Assembly: GCA_041745535.1 (NCBI GenBank)
Contig: JBGTIS010000255.1
Span: forward strand, 8,338-72,337
Reading direction: 5' to 3'
Origin: JBGTIS01 sp041745535
GTDB taxonomy: Bacteria > Bacteroidota > Bacteroidia > Cytophagales > Cyclobacteriaceae
DNA length: 64,000 nt
Positions within the stretch are counted from its first letter, which is position 1. The number at the start of each line of letters is the position of its first letter. Positions 9,644 through 19,900 of the stretch are shown piece after piece. The position numbers and the translations under genes were made by a program. The notes under the pieces were generated by a model, which worked only from the letters and a program-made list of their open reading frames with translations, did not search any database and was not told the DNA's origin.

Positions 9644-10504
9644 TTAAACAGTTCTTGTTCTGTCAGAAACTTTATATCTCACTAGTAAATCAACTAAAGC
9701 GATAGAGGCATCTTCCATCTGATTCACCAAAGAATCTACTTTAGAAACGAGATAGTTATAGAATAATTGCAAAATAATAGCGACAATCAAACCCGCTACT
9801 GTAGTTAAAAGGGCTACTTTAATACCACCGGCAACCAATGAGGGAGAAATATCCCCTGCTGCCTGAATTGCGTCAAAAGCACCGATCATACCGATTACAG
9901 TACCCATGAAACCTAACATAGGAGCCAGTGAAATAAACAGTGATATCCAAACCAATCCTTTTTCCAATCGGCCCATTTCCACAGACCCGTAGGAAATAAT
10001 TGATTTTTCTACCATGTCAATACCTTCCGAAGATCGCATAAGCCCCTGCGTGAAAATAGAAGCTACAGGTCCGCGGGTAGACTTAGTTACTTCTTTGGCA
10101 GCTTCAATACCACCGGTATTCAGCGCGTCTTCAACTTTTGCCAGCAATTTATCAGTATTAGTAGTGGCTAAGTTTAAGGTAATAATTCTTTCGATGGCAA
10201 TAGCCAAACCGAAGATAAGGCAAAGCAATACAGGACTCATGTATCTCCAGTCACCTTCAATGAATTTATCTTTAACTACCTGATGAAATGGTTGGTCATC
10301 AGTAGGAGCGGATAAAATGTCATCATCTGTAGAAGCGGTAGAAGGAGTAGTTGTCGCTGGTGTTTGAGCAGATGCTGAATCCATCATATTATCATCAGAC
10401 ATGGCAGATGTATCCTGACCTGCTTGGCCCTGCGCAAATGATTGATTAGAAAAACCTAGGGTAACCAAACCCATAATGGCTAATAAAATGAATAGTTTTT
10501 TCAT
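9644..10504 (-). CDS. exbB: MotA/TolQ/ExbB proton channel family protein
   Basis: The 286-residue protein has a signal-like N-terminus (to FAQ near residue 25), a low-complexity Ser/Thr/Asp segment, then three membrane helices. The family core is visible in the last two: LVWISLFISLAPMLGFMGTVIGMIGAF and ALLTTVAGLIVAIILQLFYNYL. ExbB forms the pentameric stator through which protons drive ExbD and TonB. It is the first gene of a four-gene minus-strand operon (exbB, small membrane protein, exbD, exbD). The long N-terminal extension is usual for Bacteroidota. Confidence 0.93.
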   Translation of the reverse strand: MKKLFILLAIMGLVTLGFSNQSFAQGQAGQDTSAMSDDNMMDSASAQTPATTTPSTASTDDDILSAPTDDQPFHQVVKDKFIEGDWRYMSPVLLCLIFGLAIAIERIITLNLATTNTDKLLAKVEDALNTGGIEAAKEVTKSTRGPVASIFTQGLMRSSEGIDMVEKSIISYGSVEMGRLEKGLVWISLFISLAPMLGFMGTVIGMIGAFDAIQAAGDISPSLVAGGIKVALLTTVAGLIVAIILQLFYNYLVSKVDSLVNQMEDASIALVDLLVRYKVSDRTRTV

Positions 10505-10579
10505 AGTTGTGTTTAGTAGTCTGTGTAAGAAAATAATTAAAGTTTAACAAATATAAAATAAATATTGAATTTAAAGTCG

Positions 10580-10667
10580 CGGAGAGGAAGGGATTCGAAC
10601 CCCCGGTACCCTTTTGGGGCACACTCACTTTCCAGGCGAGCACCTTCAACCACTCGGTCACCTCTCC
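10580..10667 (-). tRNA. tRNA-Ser (anticodon GGA)
   Basis: The 88-nt minus-strand sequence folds as a class II tRNA. The acceptor stem is GGAGAGG/CCTCTCC with G as discriminator base. The anticodon stem is CTCGC/GTGAG around loop CTGGAAA, so the anticodon is GGA (forward 10631-10633). The long variable arm GTGCCCCAAAAGGGTACC is diagnostic for serine. The T arm contains GGTTCGAAT. No CCA is encoded. It reads UCC and UCU codons. Confidence 0.97.
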
Positions 10668-10943
10668 ATTGTATTACACTTAGTAACCTGCTATAAAAAT
10701 ACAAAAAAAGCTATTTACAAATAAATTAATAATTCGTACTTAATGCAAATTTTGGATTAAAATCATATTCAAATTATTTCCAATTTAATAATTTATTCAA
10801 AAAATAAAACCTAATCGCATATTTAATGATTATAAATTTTATCATAAATAATATTGTAACATTTTATCAATAACTTAATAGTTGGATTTTTGTTCTTTTA
10901 CATGAACCAAGAAAGAACAGGATTTTTTAAATAATAGCTTTTC

Positions 10944-12026
10944 TCAAATCATTTCACCACATAGGGAAGTAGTCAGTAATTTTTTATTATAATCCAAACC
11001 GGTATTCTTACCCAGCAAATACATCATTTTGGTTACGGCTGCTTCAGTGGTCAGATCTTTACCGCTGATCACGCCAATGTCATCCAGTCCTTTGCTGGTC
11101 TGGTATCGGCCCTGTATCACCCTTCCCCCGCTACACTGTGAAATATTAAGAATAATTACCCCCCTTTTTACAGCATCACTCAAACTATCGAGCAAAAAGG
11201 AATCGGTTGGGGCATTTCCCGAACCAAAAGTTTCTAATACCAATCCTTTTAAATCTGTTATCTTTAATACACTTTCAACCACACGCCGACTTATTCCCGG
11301 GAATAATTTGAGAATGGTAACGTTGGTGTCTAACTTATCGCTGAAAACTAATTTTTGTGTGGGATTATAATTGTGGATCGCTGATTTATTATAATCGATC
11401 ACAACCCCAGCCTGTGCCAGTGGCGGATAATTGTCGGATTTAAACGCGTCGAAGTGGATACTTTGTACCTTACTGCTTCGATTGCCCCGCAGTAAAAGGT
11501 TGCCAAAATAGATACACACCTCGGAGATTATGGGAATGTTACCCGTTTTTTCGCTGGCGATCTCAAGTGCGGTAATAAAGTTTTCGTTGGCGTCAGATCT
11601 TTTGGAACCAATAGGCAGTTGCGCGCCTGTAAAAATCACAGGTTTATTGAGGCCTTCCAGCATAAAACTTAAAGCAGAAGCACTATAAGCCATGGTATCA
11701 GTACCATGAATTACCACAAACCCGTCGTATTGATTATAATTCTCATAAATAATATAGCCCAAATCAATCCAGTTTTCAGGGCGAATGTTGGCTGAGTCTA
11801 TCAGTTGGGGAAATGAAATGACCGTTAACAATAAATTAAATTCCTGTATGGATGGGGCTTTTTCGACAATGCGTGAGAAATTGAAAGGAACCAGGGTGCC
11901 GTCTTTATCGTACGTCATTCCCAGGGTTCCACCCGTATAAATAATGAGCACCGAACCCTCGGTTTTTTTAGGAATGGCCGTATTGATATTTACTATTCTG
12001 TAGTTACTTTTTTTTTTCATTGACAT
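10944..12026 (-). CDS. ansA: Type I L-asparaginase
   Basis: The enzyme hydrolyses L-asparagine to aspartate and ammonia in the cytoplasm. The 360 residues carry the first active-site Thr motif IYTGGTLGMTYD near residue 29 and the second, GFVVIHGTDTMAYSASAL, near residue 104, with the GTDTM catalytic Thr-Asp pair. There is no signal peptide, consistent with the cytoplasmic type I enzyme. Two in-frame ATGs lie at the start (codons 1 and 3), so the start is uncertain by two residues. tatD lies 80 nt upstream on the same strand. Confidence 0.93.
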   Translation of the reverse strand: MSMKKKSNYRIVNINTAIPKKTEGSVLIIYTGGTLGMTYDKDGTLVPFNFSRIVEKAPSIQEFNLLLTVISFPQLIDSANIRPENWIDLGYIIYENYNQYDGFVVIHGTDTMAYSASALSFMLEGLNKPVIFTGAQLPIGSKRSDANENFITALEIASEKTGNIPIISEVCIYFGNLLLRGNRSSKVQSIHFDAFKSDNYPPLAQAGVVIDYNKSAIHNYNPTQKLVFSDKLDTNVTILKLFPGISRRVVESVLKITDLKGLVLETFGSGNAPTDSFLLDSLSDAVKRGVIILNISQCSGGRVIQGRYQTSKGLDDIGVISGKDLTTEAAVTKMMYLLGKNTGLDYNKKLLTTSLCGEMI

Positions 12027-12106
12027 TTAACTGCCGATTAATTACCAGGCAAATAAAAAAACAGCATAATCGATTGAATTTTTATTGCCTGTTGGAATTT
12101 CAAAAA

Positions 12107-12877
12107 TTAAAAATTTTTAAAAATGTTAAAAGCGTTTTCTGTGGTTATTTCGGCTACTTCCTCCAATGATACTTTTTTGATATCCGCTATTTTTTTAGCG
12201 ATAATCGGAATGAAAGAAGATTCATTCCGTTTTCCCCGGTGAGGAACAGGCGCTAGATAAGGACTGTCGGTTTCTAATACAATTTTTTCAAGATTTATTT
12301 CGGGCAGCACTTTGTCCAACCCTCCATTTTTAAAGGTTACCACGCCGCCAATACCTAAATAAAAACCAGCATCAATAATCCTTTTGGCTTCATTAAGAGT
12401 ACCGGTAAAGCAATGAAAAATTCCGGTTATCTTTTCGTCAAATTCTTTCTCAACCATGCTGATCGTTTCTTCAAACGCGTTACGATTATGAATAACAATG
12501 GGTAAACTATGTCTTTTCGCAAAGCCAATCTGAACCTTAAAAGCCTCTTTTTGCTGGTCTATAAAGGTTGTTTCCCAGTACAGGTCAAGCCCAATCTCAC
12601 CTACCGCGGCAAACGTTCTTTTTTCCAGCCATTCTTCCACAATGTATAACTCACGGTCAAAATTTTTATTGACAGAGCAGGGATGAAGCCCCATCATGGG
12701 TATACAGGTTTCAGGAAACTTAACTTCCATTTCCAACATACCATCAATGGAAGTATGGTCAATGTTGGGCATCCAAATTTTGCTTACATTATGCTCCAGG
12801 CAACGGTCTATTACACCCTGAATGTCATCTTTAAATTCTTTTGCGTAAATATGTGAATGCGAATCAGTATAATTCAT
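12107..12877 (-). CDS. tatD: TatD family metal-dependent DNase
   Basis: The 256-residue protein has the TatD TIM-barrel metal ligands in order: DSHSHIY (H7, H9), GEIGLDLYW (Glu), VIHNRN, IFHCFTG and ETDSPYLAP. These enzymes are cytoplasmic 3'-5' nucleases and hydrolases involved in DNA repair and quality control. Length and motif spacing are normal. It follows the glycosyltransferase gene by 74 nt and precedes ansA by 80 nt, so it may be read through from the cell-surface operon or have its own promoter. Confidence 0.93.
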   Translation of the reverse strand: MNYTDSHSHIYAKEFKDDIQGVIDRCLEHNVSKIWMPNIDHTSIDGMLEMEVKFPETCIPMMGLHPCSVNKNFDRELYIVEEWLEKRTFAAVGEIGLDLYWETTFIDQQKEAFKVQIGFAKRHSLPIVIHNRNAFEETISMVEKEFDEKITGIFHCFTGTLNEAKRIIDAGFYLGIGGVVTFKNGGLDKVLPEINLEKIVLETDSPYLAPVPHRGKRNESSFIPIIAKKIADIKKVSLEEVAEITTENAFNIFKNF

Positions 12878-12951
12878 AAAAAGTTGTTTTTGATTTCATG
12901 GGTTCATTACCCGGTAAATAGTTTGACCATGCCAAAATTAGGTAGAACAGT

Positions 12952-14112
12952 TTAAAATTTTCTGTCTTTCCACTTTACTTTAACGGGTAAGAAGTAAAAA
13001 ATAATAGTGCAGAGCATTAATAAGGCAGCGTAAACCTCAAACAATAAGAAGTAGGTTAAAAATTTAAATTTACCAGTTTTTGTAAACTTCAGCTTATTCA
13101 TCACCAAATAAAGGAAACAACCCTGTAAAATCCACTTTATTACAATAATGGTTATCGCGAAGAGTGGATAAATCCAGAATAAAATAATGGTAAACGGGTA
13201 AAACACTGCCAGTATCCAGAGTAATCCAACCACAAAAAATGGAAGCCGGATAGCCCCATACATCCATCTTTTTCGCTGCTGTAACAATTCTCCCACGGAT
13301 GGTACCGGTTGCGACCATGCCAATACCTTGTCGCTGATTACATTTTTGAACAGGAATCCTTTTTCGATAGCGGCATGAAACAATTCAAAATCTTCCGTTA
13401 CGGAAAAGGGCATTTGTTCATATCCTCCTGTAGTGTCGTATGCATGTTTAGTTACCAGCATGTTGTTGCCCATAGTAGTAACGGGGAACGATAAATCGCT
13501 TAAAACCTTTACCATTCCTAAACCCAGCAGCCAATCCAATGACTGAAGTTTTGCCCAGGTTTTTTTTCCTTCAATTAAGGTTACTCCGGTTACAATTCCT
13601 GTGTTTTTTTTGCTGGCTAGCAGTACCGCGAGCATACTACCGGCCCACTCCGGATTAACGGTCACATCCGCATCGGTAATAAGGTAGTAACCAGCTTTTT
13701 TGTAAGCATTATTATTGGCCCTAATCAAATGAGCGAGCACATTGGCTTTGGCATCTGCTTTTCCCACTTTTTCTTTAATTTCGATGAGGCTGATATGTGG
13801 GTGGACCGTTGTATAATTCTGAACAATGGCAGCCGTATCGTCGTGCGAACCATCGTTGCCTACGAGAATCTGAATTTTTTCTACAGGGTAGTGTAAGCGT
13901 AGCAAGGCATCAAGGCACCTGCTGATATTTTTTTCTTCATTTCTGGCTGCTACCAATATGGCGATTTCTGGCAATTGATGTTCGCCGTTGATAAGATTAG
14001 GTTTTTCAACATCATCTTCTTTAAAATTAACCAGCCAGCAAACAATCAGTCCGATATAAATCAGTAGGGTGATACCTGGTACAAGCAGAAGAAAGTAAAT
14101 AGCAAAACTCAT
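12952..14112 (-). CDS. Processive family 2 glycosyltransferase (membrane)
   Basis: The 386-residue protein has one N-terminal membrane helix (residues 3-28), a GT2 catalytic domain and three C-terminal helices. Visible GT2 signatures are ILVAARNEEKNISRCL, VGNDGSHDDT, LITDADVT (the DxD-type site), TEDFE and QQRKRW, the Q-x-x-R-W motif of processive synthases such as those for cellulose, hyaluronan and poly-N-acetylglucosamine. It overlaps the upstream polysaccharide deacetylase gene by 4 nt. That pairing resembles the synthase and deacetylase of PNAG systems, so a deacetylated surface glycan is possible. Substrate is inferred, not shown. Confidence 0.87.
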   Translation of the reverse strand: MSFAIYFLLLVPGITLLIYIGLIVCWLVNFKEDDVEKPNLINGEHQLPEIAILVAARNEEKNISRCLDALLRLHYPVEKIQILVGNDGSHDDTAAIVQNYTTVHPHISLIEIKEKVGKADAKANVLAHLIRANNNAYKKAGYYLITDADVTVNPEWAGSMLAVLLASKKNTGIVTGVTLIEGKKTWAKLQSLDWLLGLGMVKVLSDLSFPVTTMGNNMLVTKHAYDTTGGYEQMPFSVTEDFELFHAAIEKGFLFKNVISDKVLAWSQPVPSVGELLQQRKRWMYGAIRLPFFVVGLLWILAVFYPFTIILFWIYPLFAITIIVIKWILQGCFLYLVMNKLKFTKTGKFKFLTYFLLFEVYAALLMLCTIIFYFLPVKVKWKDRKF

Positions 14113-14759
14113 AAGGTAGGAAAGATAAATCCTTGCCGCGTAAAATAAGCCAGGTATCGGGGCAGTACTGATTTTAAATTTTTTTCAGCTTTGTAGCTGT
14201 CATGAAAAACTATGATGGATCCTGACCGGGTGTGGGCGATACACTTTTTCAGACAGGTATTTTCATTAAAAAACCGGTCAAAATCGCCGGAGAGAATATC
14301 CCACATTACAATTGAAAAATTACTGGTAAGAGCTTTGGCCTGTGCCTTTTTAACTTTTCCGTAAGGCGGACGAAAAAGCTTCACTTTCCTGTTTAATTCA
14401 GGTATATGCTGATTAATGGCTTGTTCGCAGGTTTGTACATTCTCAAAGTAGATTTGGTTAGGCGTGTTCCAACCATTTAAATGGTTAAAAGTATGATTGC
14501 CTATCGCATGACGATTATAAATAATCTTATTAAAGATTTCCGGATGTTTTTGAATATTCTCTCCCACGCAAAAGAAAGTAGCTTTCGCTTTAAAATAATG
14601 TAAAGTTTCCAGCACAAAGTCTGTCATTTCTGGAACTGGACCATCGTCAAAAGTTAAAAATATTTTCTTGTCGCTAAAGGATTTGCCTTCCGAAAACCGA
14701 TCCCAGATCAGGTCAGGATAAAGTAATTTTAGAATTTTCGGAGTTTTAAAAAAATTCAT
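14109..14759 (-). CDS. Polysaccharide deacetylase (NodB/CE4 family)
   Basis: The 216-residue protein carries the NodB fold: LTFDDGP with catalytic and metal Asp at 38-39, AIGNHTFNH with the two metal His, and RPPYGK. CE4 enzymes remove N- or O-acetyl groups from polysaccharides such as peptidoglycan, chitin or PNAG. No clear signal peptide is present, though the N-terminus has a short hydrophobic stretch. It overlaps the following glycosyltransferase gene by 4 nt and lies 27 nt downstream of the SpoIIE-type phosphatase, suggesting one operon. Confidence 0.9.
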   Translation of the reverse strand: MNFFKTPKILKLLYPDLIWDRFSEGKSFSDKKIFLTFDDGPVPEMTDFVLETLHYFKAKATFFCVGENIQKHPEIFNKIIYNRHAIGNHTFNHLNGWNTPNQIYFENVQTCEQAINQHIPELNRKVKLFRPPYGKVKKAQAKALTSNFSIVMWDILSGDFDRFFNENTCLKKCIAHTRSGSIIVFHDSYKAEKNLKSVLPRYLAYFTRQGFIFPTL

Positions 14760-14786
14760 AGGCCACAGAAGGTACCATTCCGATAC

Positions 14787-16055
14787 TTAGTTTTCTTTAA
14801 ATTTCTGAGCAATGCGCGTATTCACCCGGAGTGATAAAAAAGTAATATCATCGTGTTGGTCTTTGGTACTGCTGAAATTATCCAATTCCTCAAACAAATC
14901 ACGGTGCAGGTCATTCAGGTTTTTATGTGAATTTTTTAAAAGGAATTTTTCAAGCCGTTCTATTCCATACTGTTCGTCATTTTTATTAAAAGATTCAGTA
15001 AGCCCGTCGGTATAACCAAAGAGGAAAAACTGATCCAAATTGATTTTTATACCCGGATTTAAAAAGGGCAACGGATAAAAACTTCCCAGGATTAAAGTTC
15101 CGTTAGAAAGCTGGTGGGCTTTTCTGTCGGAAGTAATAAGAATAGGAGGGGTATGCCCCGCATTGATATATCGGAGCATTTTAGAATGCTTGTCAAAATG
15201 AGCGATAAAAAAAGTAATAAAATTTTCTCCATTAGCACTTTGGTACACCTGGTAATTCAATTCCCGGACAATTTTTTCAAGGTTAGTGGTTTGCCGGGCC
15301 AGCGCTCTCAGGGCAGCCTGGAAGTTAGACATGAGCAAAGCAGCCGGGATGCCCTTGCCTGAGACATCGGCAACGCAAATTAAAAACTGATCATCGTCCA
15401 CCAGAATGAAATCATAATAATCGCCGCCCACACTGTGGTGGGGCAGATAACTGGCCATTACTTCCAGGCCATCGCCGGTAGGAAGTTTTTTGGGAAAAAG
15501 AAATTGCTGCACCTGTCGGGCAATCTCCATTTCTTTTTTAATGGCCTCCTGCTGAAGTTGTTGCCGGGCCAATTTTTTATTTTCAATGGCCACAATAATA
15601 ATATTACTAAGTGCCTGAATAAAAGTGGTATTTACACCGGAAGACTCAATATTGGATTGCAATAGGCCGCCAATAAAAACAAGCGCGAGCAGATTGTCTT
15701 TATGAGAAACCGGAATGGCCAGGTTAAATTCCTCAAATTCGCCCAGCTCATCTATATCACTTAGGTTGGTGATTACATCCGTATTGAAAAACTGTGGATG
15801 AAGTTCTATGGAATTAAAGTTTTTTCCAGTACCGAAATTCGTTTTACATTCCCATCCTTCCTGCTCATTTTCCCGATCATTCTGAACATATAGCGCCAGC
15901 TTTTTAATATTAAGATTGGCCCTTAAAGTAAAATTATAAATTTTATATAATGAATCTTCAGAAACATTATTATTAATAGCCTGAGTAACCTCCAACAACG
16001 CATTAAGTTCCAGCTCTTTTAGGGCAAATTGATTAATTAAATTTTCTGTATCCAT
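14787..16055 (-). CDS. GAF-SpoIIE (RsbU-type PP2C) serine phosphatase
   Basis: The 422-residue cytoplasmic protein has an N-terminal GAF-like sensor domain (about 20-165), a coiled linker (IKKEMEIARQVQQFLFPKKLP) and a C-terminal SpoIIE/PP2C phosphatase domain (about 195-410). Metal-binding motifs GGDYYDF, VADVSGKGIPAALLMSN, NAGHTPP, GYTDGL and DDITFL are present. Such enzymes dephosphorylate anti-sigma-factor antagonists or similar partners. No antagonist (STAS) or kinase gene is next to it. It is the first gene of the minus-strand run with the deacetylase and glycosyltransferase, so it may regulate envelope glycan formation; this is inference. Confidence 0.9.
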   Translation of the reverse strand: MDTENLINQFALKELELNALLEVTQAINNNVSEDSLYKIYNFTLRANLNIKKLALYVQNDRENEQEGWECKTNFGTGKNFNSIELHPQFFNTDVITNLSDIDELGEFEEFNLAIPVSHKDNLLALVFIGGLLQSNIESSGVNTTFIQALSNIIIVAIENKKLARQQLQQEAIKKEMEIARQVQQFLFPKKLPTGDGLEVMASYLPHHSVGGDYYDFILVDDDQFLICVADVSGKGIPAALLMSNFQAALRALARQTTNLEKIVRELNYQVYQSANGENFITFFIAHFDKHSKMLRYINAGHTPPILITSDRKAHQLSNGTLILGSFYPLPFLNPGIKINLDQFFLFGYTDGLTESFNKNDEQYGIERLEKFLLKNSHKNLNDLHRDLFEELDNFSSTKDQHDDITFLSLRVNTRIAQKFKEN

Positions 16056-16366
16056 TTTCTTTTGTTATCGGGTATTCCGGCTTCTAGTAAAAAGTTATGA
16101 TTAACGCCCTACTAATTATCGAACAAACAGCTGAATATTTTTATAATAAGAGTAAAAGTAAAATTTTTTACTGACAGGTAAAATTAATCATTTTAGTATC
16201 AACCTGAATAATGTTCAGTTTCATACATTCTTGTATCGAATTCGAACAGTAGTTAAAGTTTATTTTTTTTGTATAGCGTTGATAATCAGTTGCATATAAT
16301 TATGGCATAAGTTTCGTTAATTGTGATTTCAAATAAAAATTACAACCCAATAATAATTTATTGATT
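16056..16366. other. Divergent intergenic region
   Basis: These 311 AT-rich bases lie between the divergent SpoIIE phosphatase gene and a small secreted protein gene. They must carry promoters for both, but I see no convincing paired motif, repeat or RNA gene. Confidence 0.35.
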
Positions 16367-16792
16367 ATGAAAATGATGAAAATTAGCCTTGTTCCAAAAA
16401 TGTTGTTAGTATTTGCTGCCATGTTTTTAATAAGCCCTTCAAACTTTGCCAAAGCCAATAACAGAGCAGATAAAATTGTTGAAAAAGCCAGACAATTTGT
16501 AGATGAAGCTAGCCCTGATGACTGGTATGCCATGGCCAAAGCAGCACAGATGTGTATTGACAAAAAAGTAAATTTGAAAGAGGCTGACGAATGGTTGAAT
16601 AATTCGTTATCAATTAAAGAAACTTCCTTTAATACCAAAGTAAAAGGTGACTATTATGCTGTGAGTAATTTGCCACAAAAAGCTATTGACTATTACAGTT
16701 TGAGCATACGATTAGGTAAAATAGATAATCCTGCTTACCAGGATGCGGAAACACAGAATAAAATTCTACATCTAATAAAAGTAATTGGTTAG
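16367..16792 (+). CDS. Small exported TPR-like protein
   Basis: The protein of about 141 residues starts with a basic stretch and a hydrophobic segment ending FAKA near residue 29, a likely signal peptide. The mature part is helical, with two TPR-like units (around DDWYAMAKAAQMCIDKKVN and KGDYYAVSNLPQKAIDYYSLSI). A TTG two codons earlier (16361) is possible, but the ATG at 16367 is preferred. There is no catalytic motif and no named family. A UUCG-loop terminator follows 12 nt after the stop, so the gene is monocistronic. Confidence 0.75.
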   Translation: MKMMKISLVPKMLLVFAAMFLISPSNFAKANNRADKIVEKARQFVDEASPDDWYAMAKAAQMCIDKKVNLKEADEWLNNSLSIKETSFNTKVKGDYYAVSNLPQKAIDYYSLSIRLGKIDNPAYQDAETQNKILHLIKVIG

Positions 16793-16803
16793 TTTTAAGT
16801 TAG

Positions 16804-16828
16804 AGGCTTCTTCGGAAGCCTTTTTTTA
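16804..16828 (+). terminator. Rho-independent terminator with UUCG tetraloop
   Basis: AGGCTTC (16804-16810) pairs with GAAGCCT (16815-16821) around TTCG and is followed by a T run. It ends the small TPR gene. Confidence 0.92.
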
Positions 16829-16923
16829 TTTGTAGAAAGTTAATTATAGTTAATTAACAATTTGGGTAAGATTTTACAATTATATATGTTTTTTTAGAAT
16901 CGGGAATAGGATAGATTTATCCT

Positions 16924-19900
16924 ATGATGAAAATTAAAAACTGGTTTATAGAGGACTATATAAAAGGTAGCATAAATCCAGGTATATTATTAAAAATTAA
17001 CATACTTTTTGATTCCTCTTTTTTCAACTTTTTATTATTATCCTGCATTTTTATTACGGGTCTGGTTAAATTTCAAGCTGTAAATCCTATTCAGTTGTTT
17101 CTGGCAATTTGTGCCTTGCTTGGGTGTTTGGCCTGCCCGTTTCTTCTGAAATACCAAAGAAAATATAAACCTGCTGCCATTATTTTTATTATATCTAATC
17201 TTGGGTTTTTAATAGGAATTATTGTTTTTGTTACAGGAGGTATTCTGCTTTTCAGTTCGGCAATCTGGTTGGTGATCTTTTATCTGATTACTTACCTTGT
17301 ACTGGGCAGGAAGGCAGGCTTAGTTTATTTGTTGGTAGTATTTGGTATGCTTGCGCTGGTAGTGATACTAAAGTTTAATGAGCAAACTCATTATTTTTCT
17401 CAGGCAGTTAATTATAACCAATTCTCAGATTTTTCTGTGCTATTCAGTACGGGAATAGGTTTGGCTTATCTTTTTTGTTTTACCAATTACTATTTAAAAT
17501 TGAATACTGTTTTGGAAGAATGCCTCACGAATGCTTTAAAAAATGAAGAAAGCCTGAATGAAGAATTAATAGCTAGCGAGGAAGAACTACGACAAGCCAA
17601 TGAATATCAGCAGGAAATTATTCGGAAGCTGGAAGAAAGTGAAAGAAATTTAAATGAAATTCAGGACCTGGCCGGCGTTAGTCACTGGTCGTTGGATTTG
17701 CGAAGTAATTTAGCCCAAACCTCCGAAAGGTTATATGAATTGTTGCAGGAGAAGCCTGGTTCTATTTTGACCAGGAAAGATTATTACCGGTTTATTCACC
17801 ACGAAGACGTACCGCTTATCGAAAAAGGAATAAGCAAAGCCTTGAACCATGGCCAAGCTTCTGTTGAGCATCGAATTTGTCTTCAGAATAACCAGGTCTA
17901 CTATTGCAGAACCTCGATTAGGCCAATTTACGACAAAAAGAAAAAAATTTCCGGATTATACGGTAGTGTGCTCAACATTACTGAAACAATTGAGGCCCAA
18001 CATGAAATTAAGAAATTAGCGCTGGTAGTTCAAAAGTCTGGCCGGATTGTCATAATTACGAATGGCGAAGGGATAGTTGAATGGGTAAACGATGCATTTA
18101 CCAGGGTATTGGGATATAAACCCAATGAAGTAATAGGAAAAGAATTTAGTTTTCTATTTAAAAATGCCTACAAAGAAAGAAAAGTTTATCTGAAAATTAA
18201 AAACTCATTGTTCAATTGCAAAGAGTATGAAGATGAAGTAAGGTGTTTGGATAAGTTTTCTAAGGAATTATGGATGGAAATTAATTTTCAACCAATAATC
18301 AATGCGAATGGTAAAATTAACCAGTATGTTTTAATTGGTAAGGATATTACCCAGCAAAAAACCTGGATTGAACGCCTGGTACAATCCGAGGAAAACCAAA
18401 AAATGGCACAGGAAACCTCAAATCTGGGAAGTTGGGAAATCGATCTGAATACCAACAAGCTATTCTGGTCTAAACAAACCTATCACATTTTTGATTTGCC
18501 TTACGATTATAAGCCTTCTGTAGAGGAGGCTATTCAATATTATGATGAAGATGCTCAGATAATCCTGAAAAAAGCCATAAAGAATACCATTCAAACAGGT
18601 GAGGGGTACGATTTACAACTTAGGTTTATATCCGCGAAAGGTGTTCAGAAATGGGTTAGGTCCATTGGCAAAACGGTTTGCCAGAATAATAAGGTGGTGA
18701 AAGTTTATGGGGTTATTCAGGATATTACCAAGGAAAGAGAAAAAGAACTTCAGTTTAACCATTATCGCAGGGGCTTGGAACTGTTAAATCAGGTGGCTTC
18801 CAATGCTAACCTGAACTACAAAGAGCAACTTGACAAGGCGTTGCAACTTGCTTCCCATTATCTTAATCTTCCATATGGTGTAATTAGTAAAATAGAAGAT
18901 GGCGTATATACAATTGAACATTATTATAAACCTGCTGGTGCTATTCATTTAAATATTCAGAACAAATTACCGGTTCAGGAAACTTTGTGCGCTATTACCA
19001 TTGATCGGAAAGATGCCACCGCCATACCCAATGTGGCCCATTCTTCCTATGCCAATCATCCTTACACGCGGCAATCTTTAGCAAAAGCCTATATTGGTGC
19101 GCCTATTCTGATCCATGGGAAATATTACGGAACAGTGAATTTTCTGTCGCCCGAAACAAAAACTGAGAACTTTAGCGAGAGCGATCGTGATTTTGTGAAG
19201 TTGTTGTCTACCTGGATTGGTTCGGTGATAGAAAGAAGTTATGCGGAAAAGGAAATTCTACTGACCAAAGAGCAGGCAGAATTGGCTTCTATGGCCAAAG
19301 CGCAGTTTTTATCTACCATGAGCCATGAAATAAGAACTCCTATGAATGCTGTAATTGGCATGACACATTTACTGTTACAGGACGATCCACGGGCAGATCA
19401 GGTAGAACATTTACAGGCCCTTCGCTTTTCGAGCGAAAATCTATTGGCACTTATCAATGATATTCTGGATTTTAGTAAAATTGAAGCAGGAAAAATTGAA
19501 TTTGAAAAGGCCGATTTCAACATCAAATACCTGATAAACAGCATTAATCAATCACTTGCCTACCGGGCACAAGAAAAAGGGATCAGAATTCTATCTGACC
19601 TGGATGACCAGCTTCCTGAAATGGTAGTAGGCGATCCAACCCGTCTTTCTCAGATTTTAAATAACCTGGTGAGTAACGCGGTGAAATTTACTGAACAGGG
19701 CGAGGTACGCGTAGAAGCAAAGGTTGTCAACCAATCATTAGAAACCATAACCATTCATTTTGCGGTAATAGATACCGGGATTGGCATTTCTCAGGATGAA
19801 CTTATAAAAATATTTGATAGCTTTTCTCAGGCCAGTTCAGATACCACCCGAAAATTTGGTGGAACAGGCTTAGGTTTGGCTATTACCAAGCGATTGCTCG

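Noticed and set aside
10446..10661. 71-codon minus ORF (MTEWLKVLAWKV...)
   Set aside because: It is a translation of the tRNA-Ser gene and the exbB start region, a well-known artefact.
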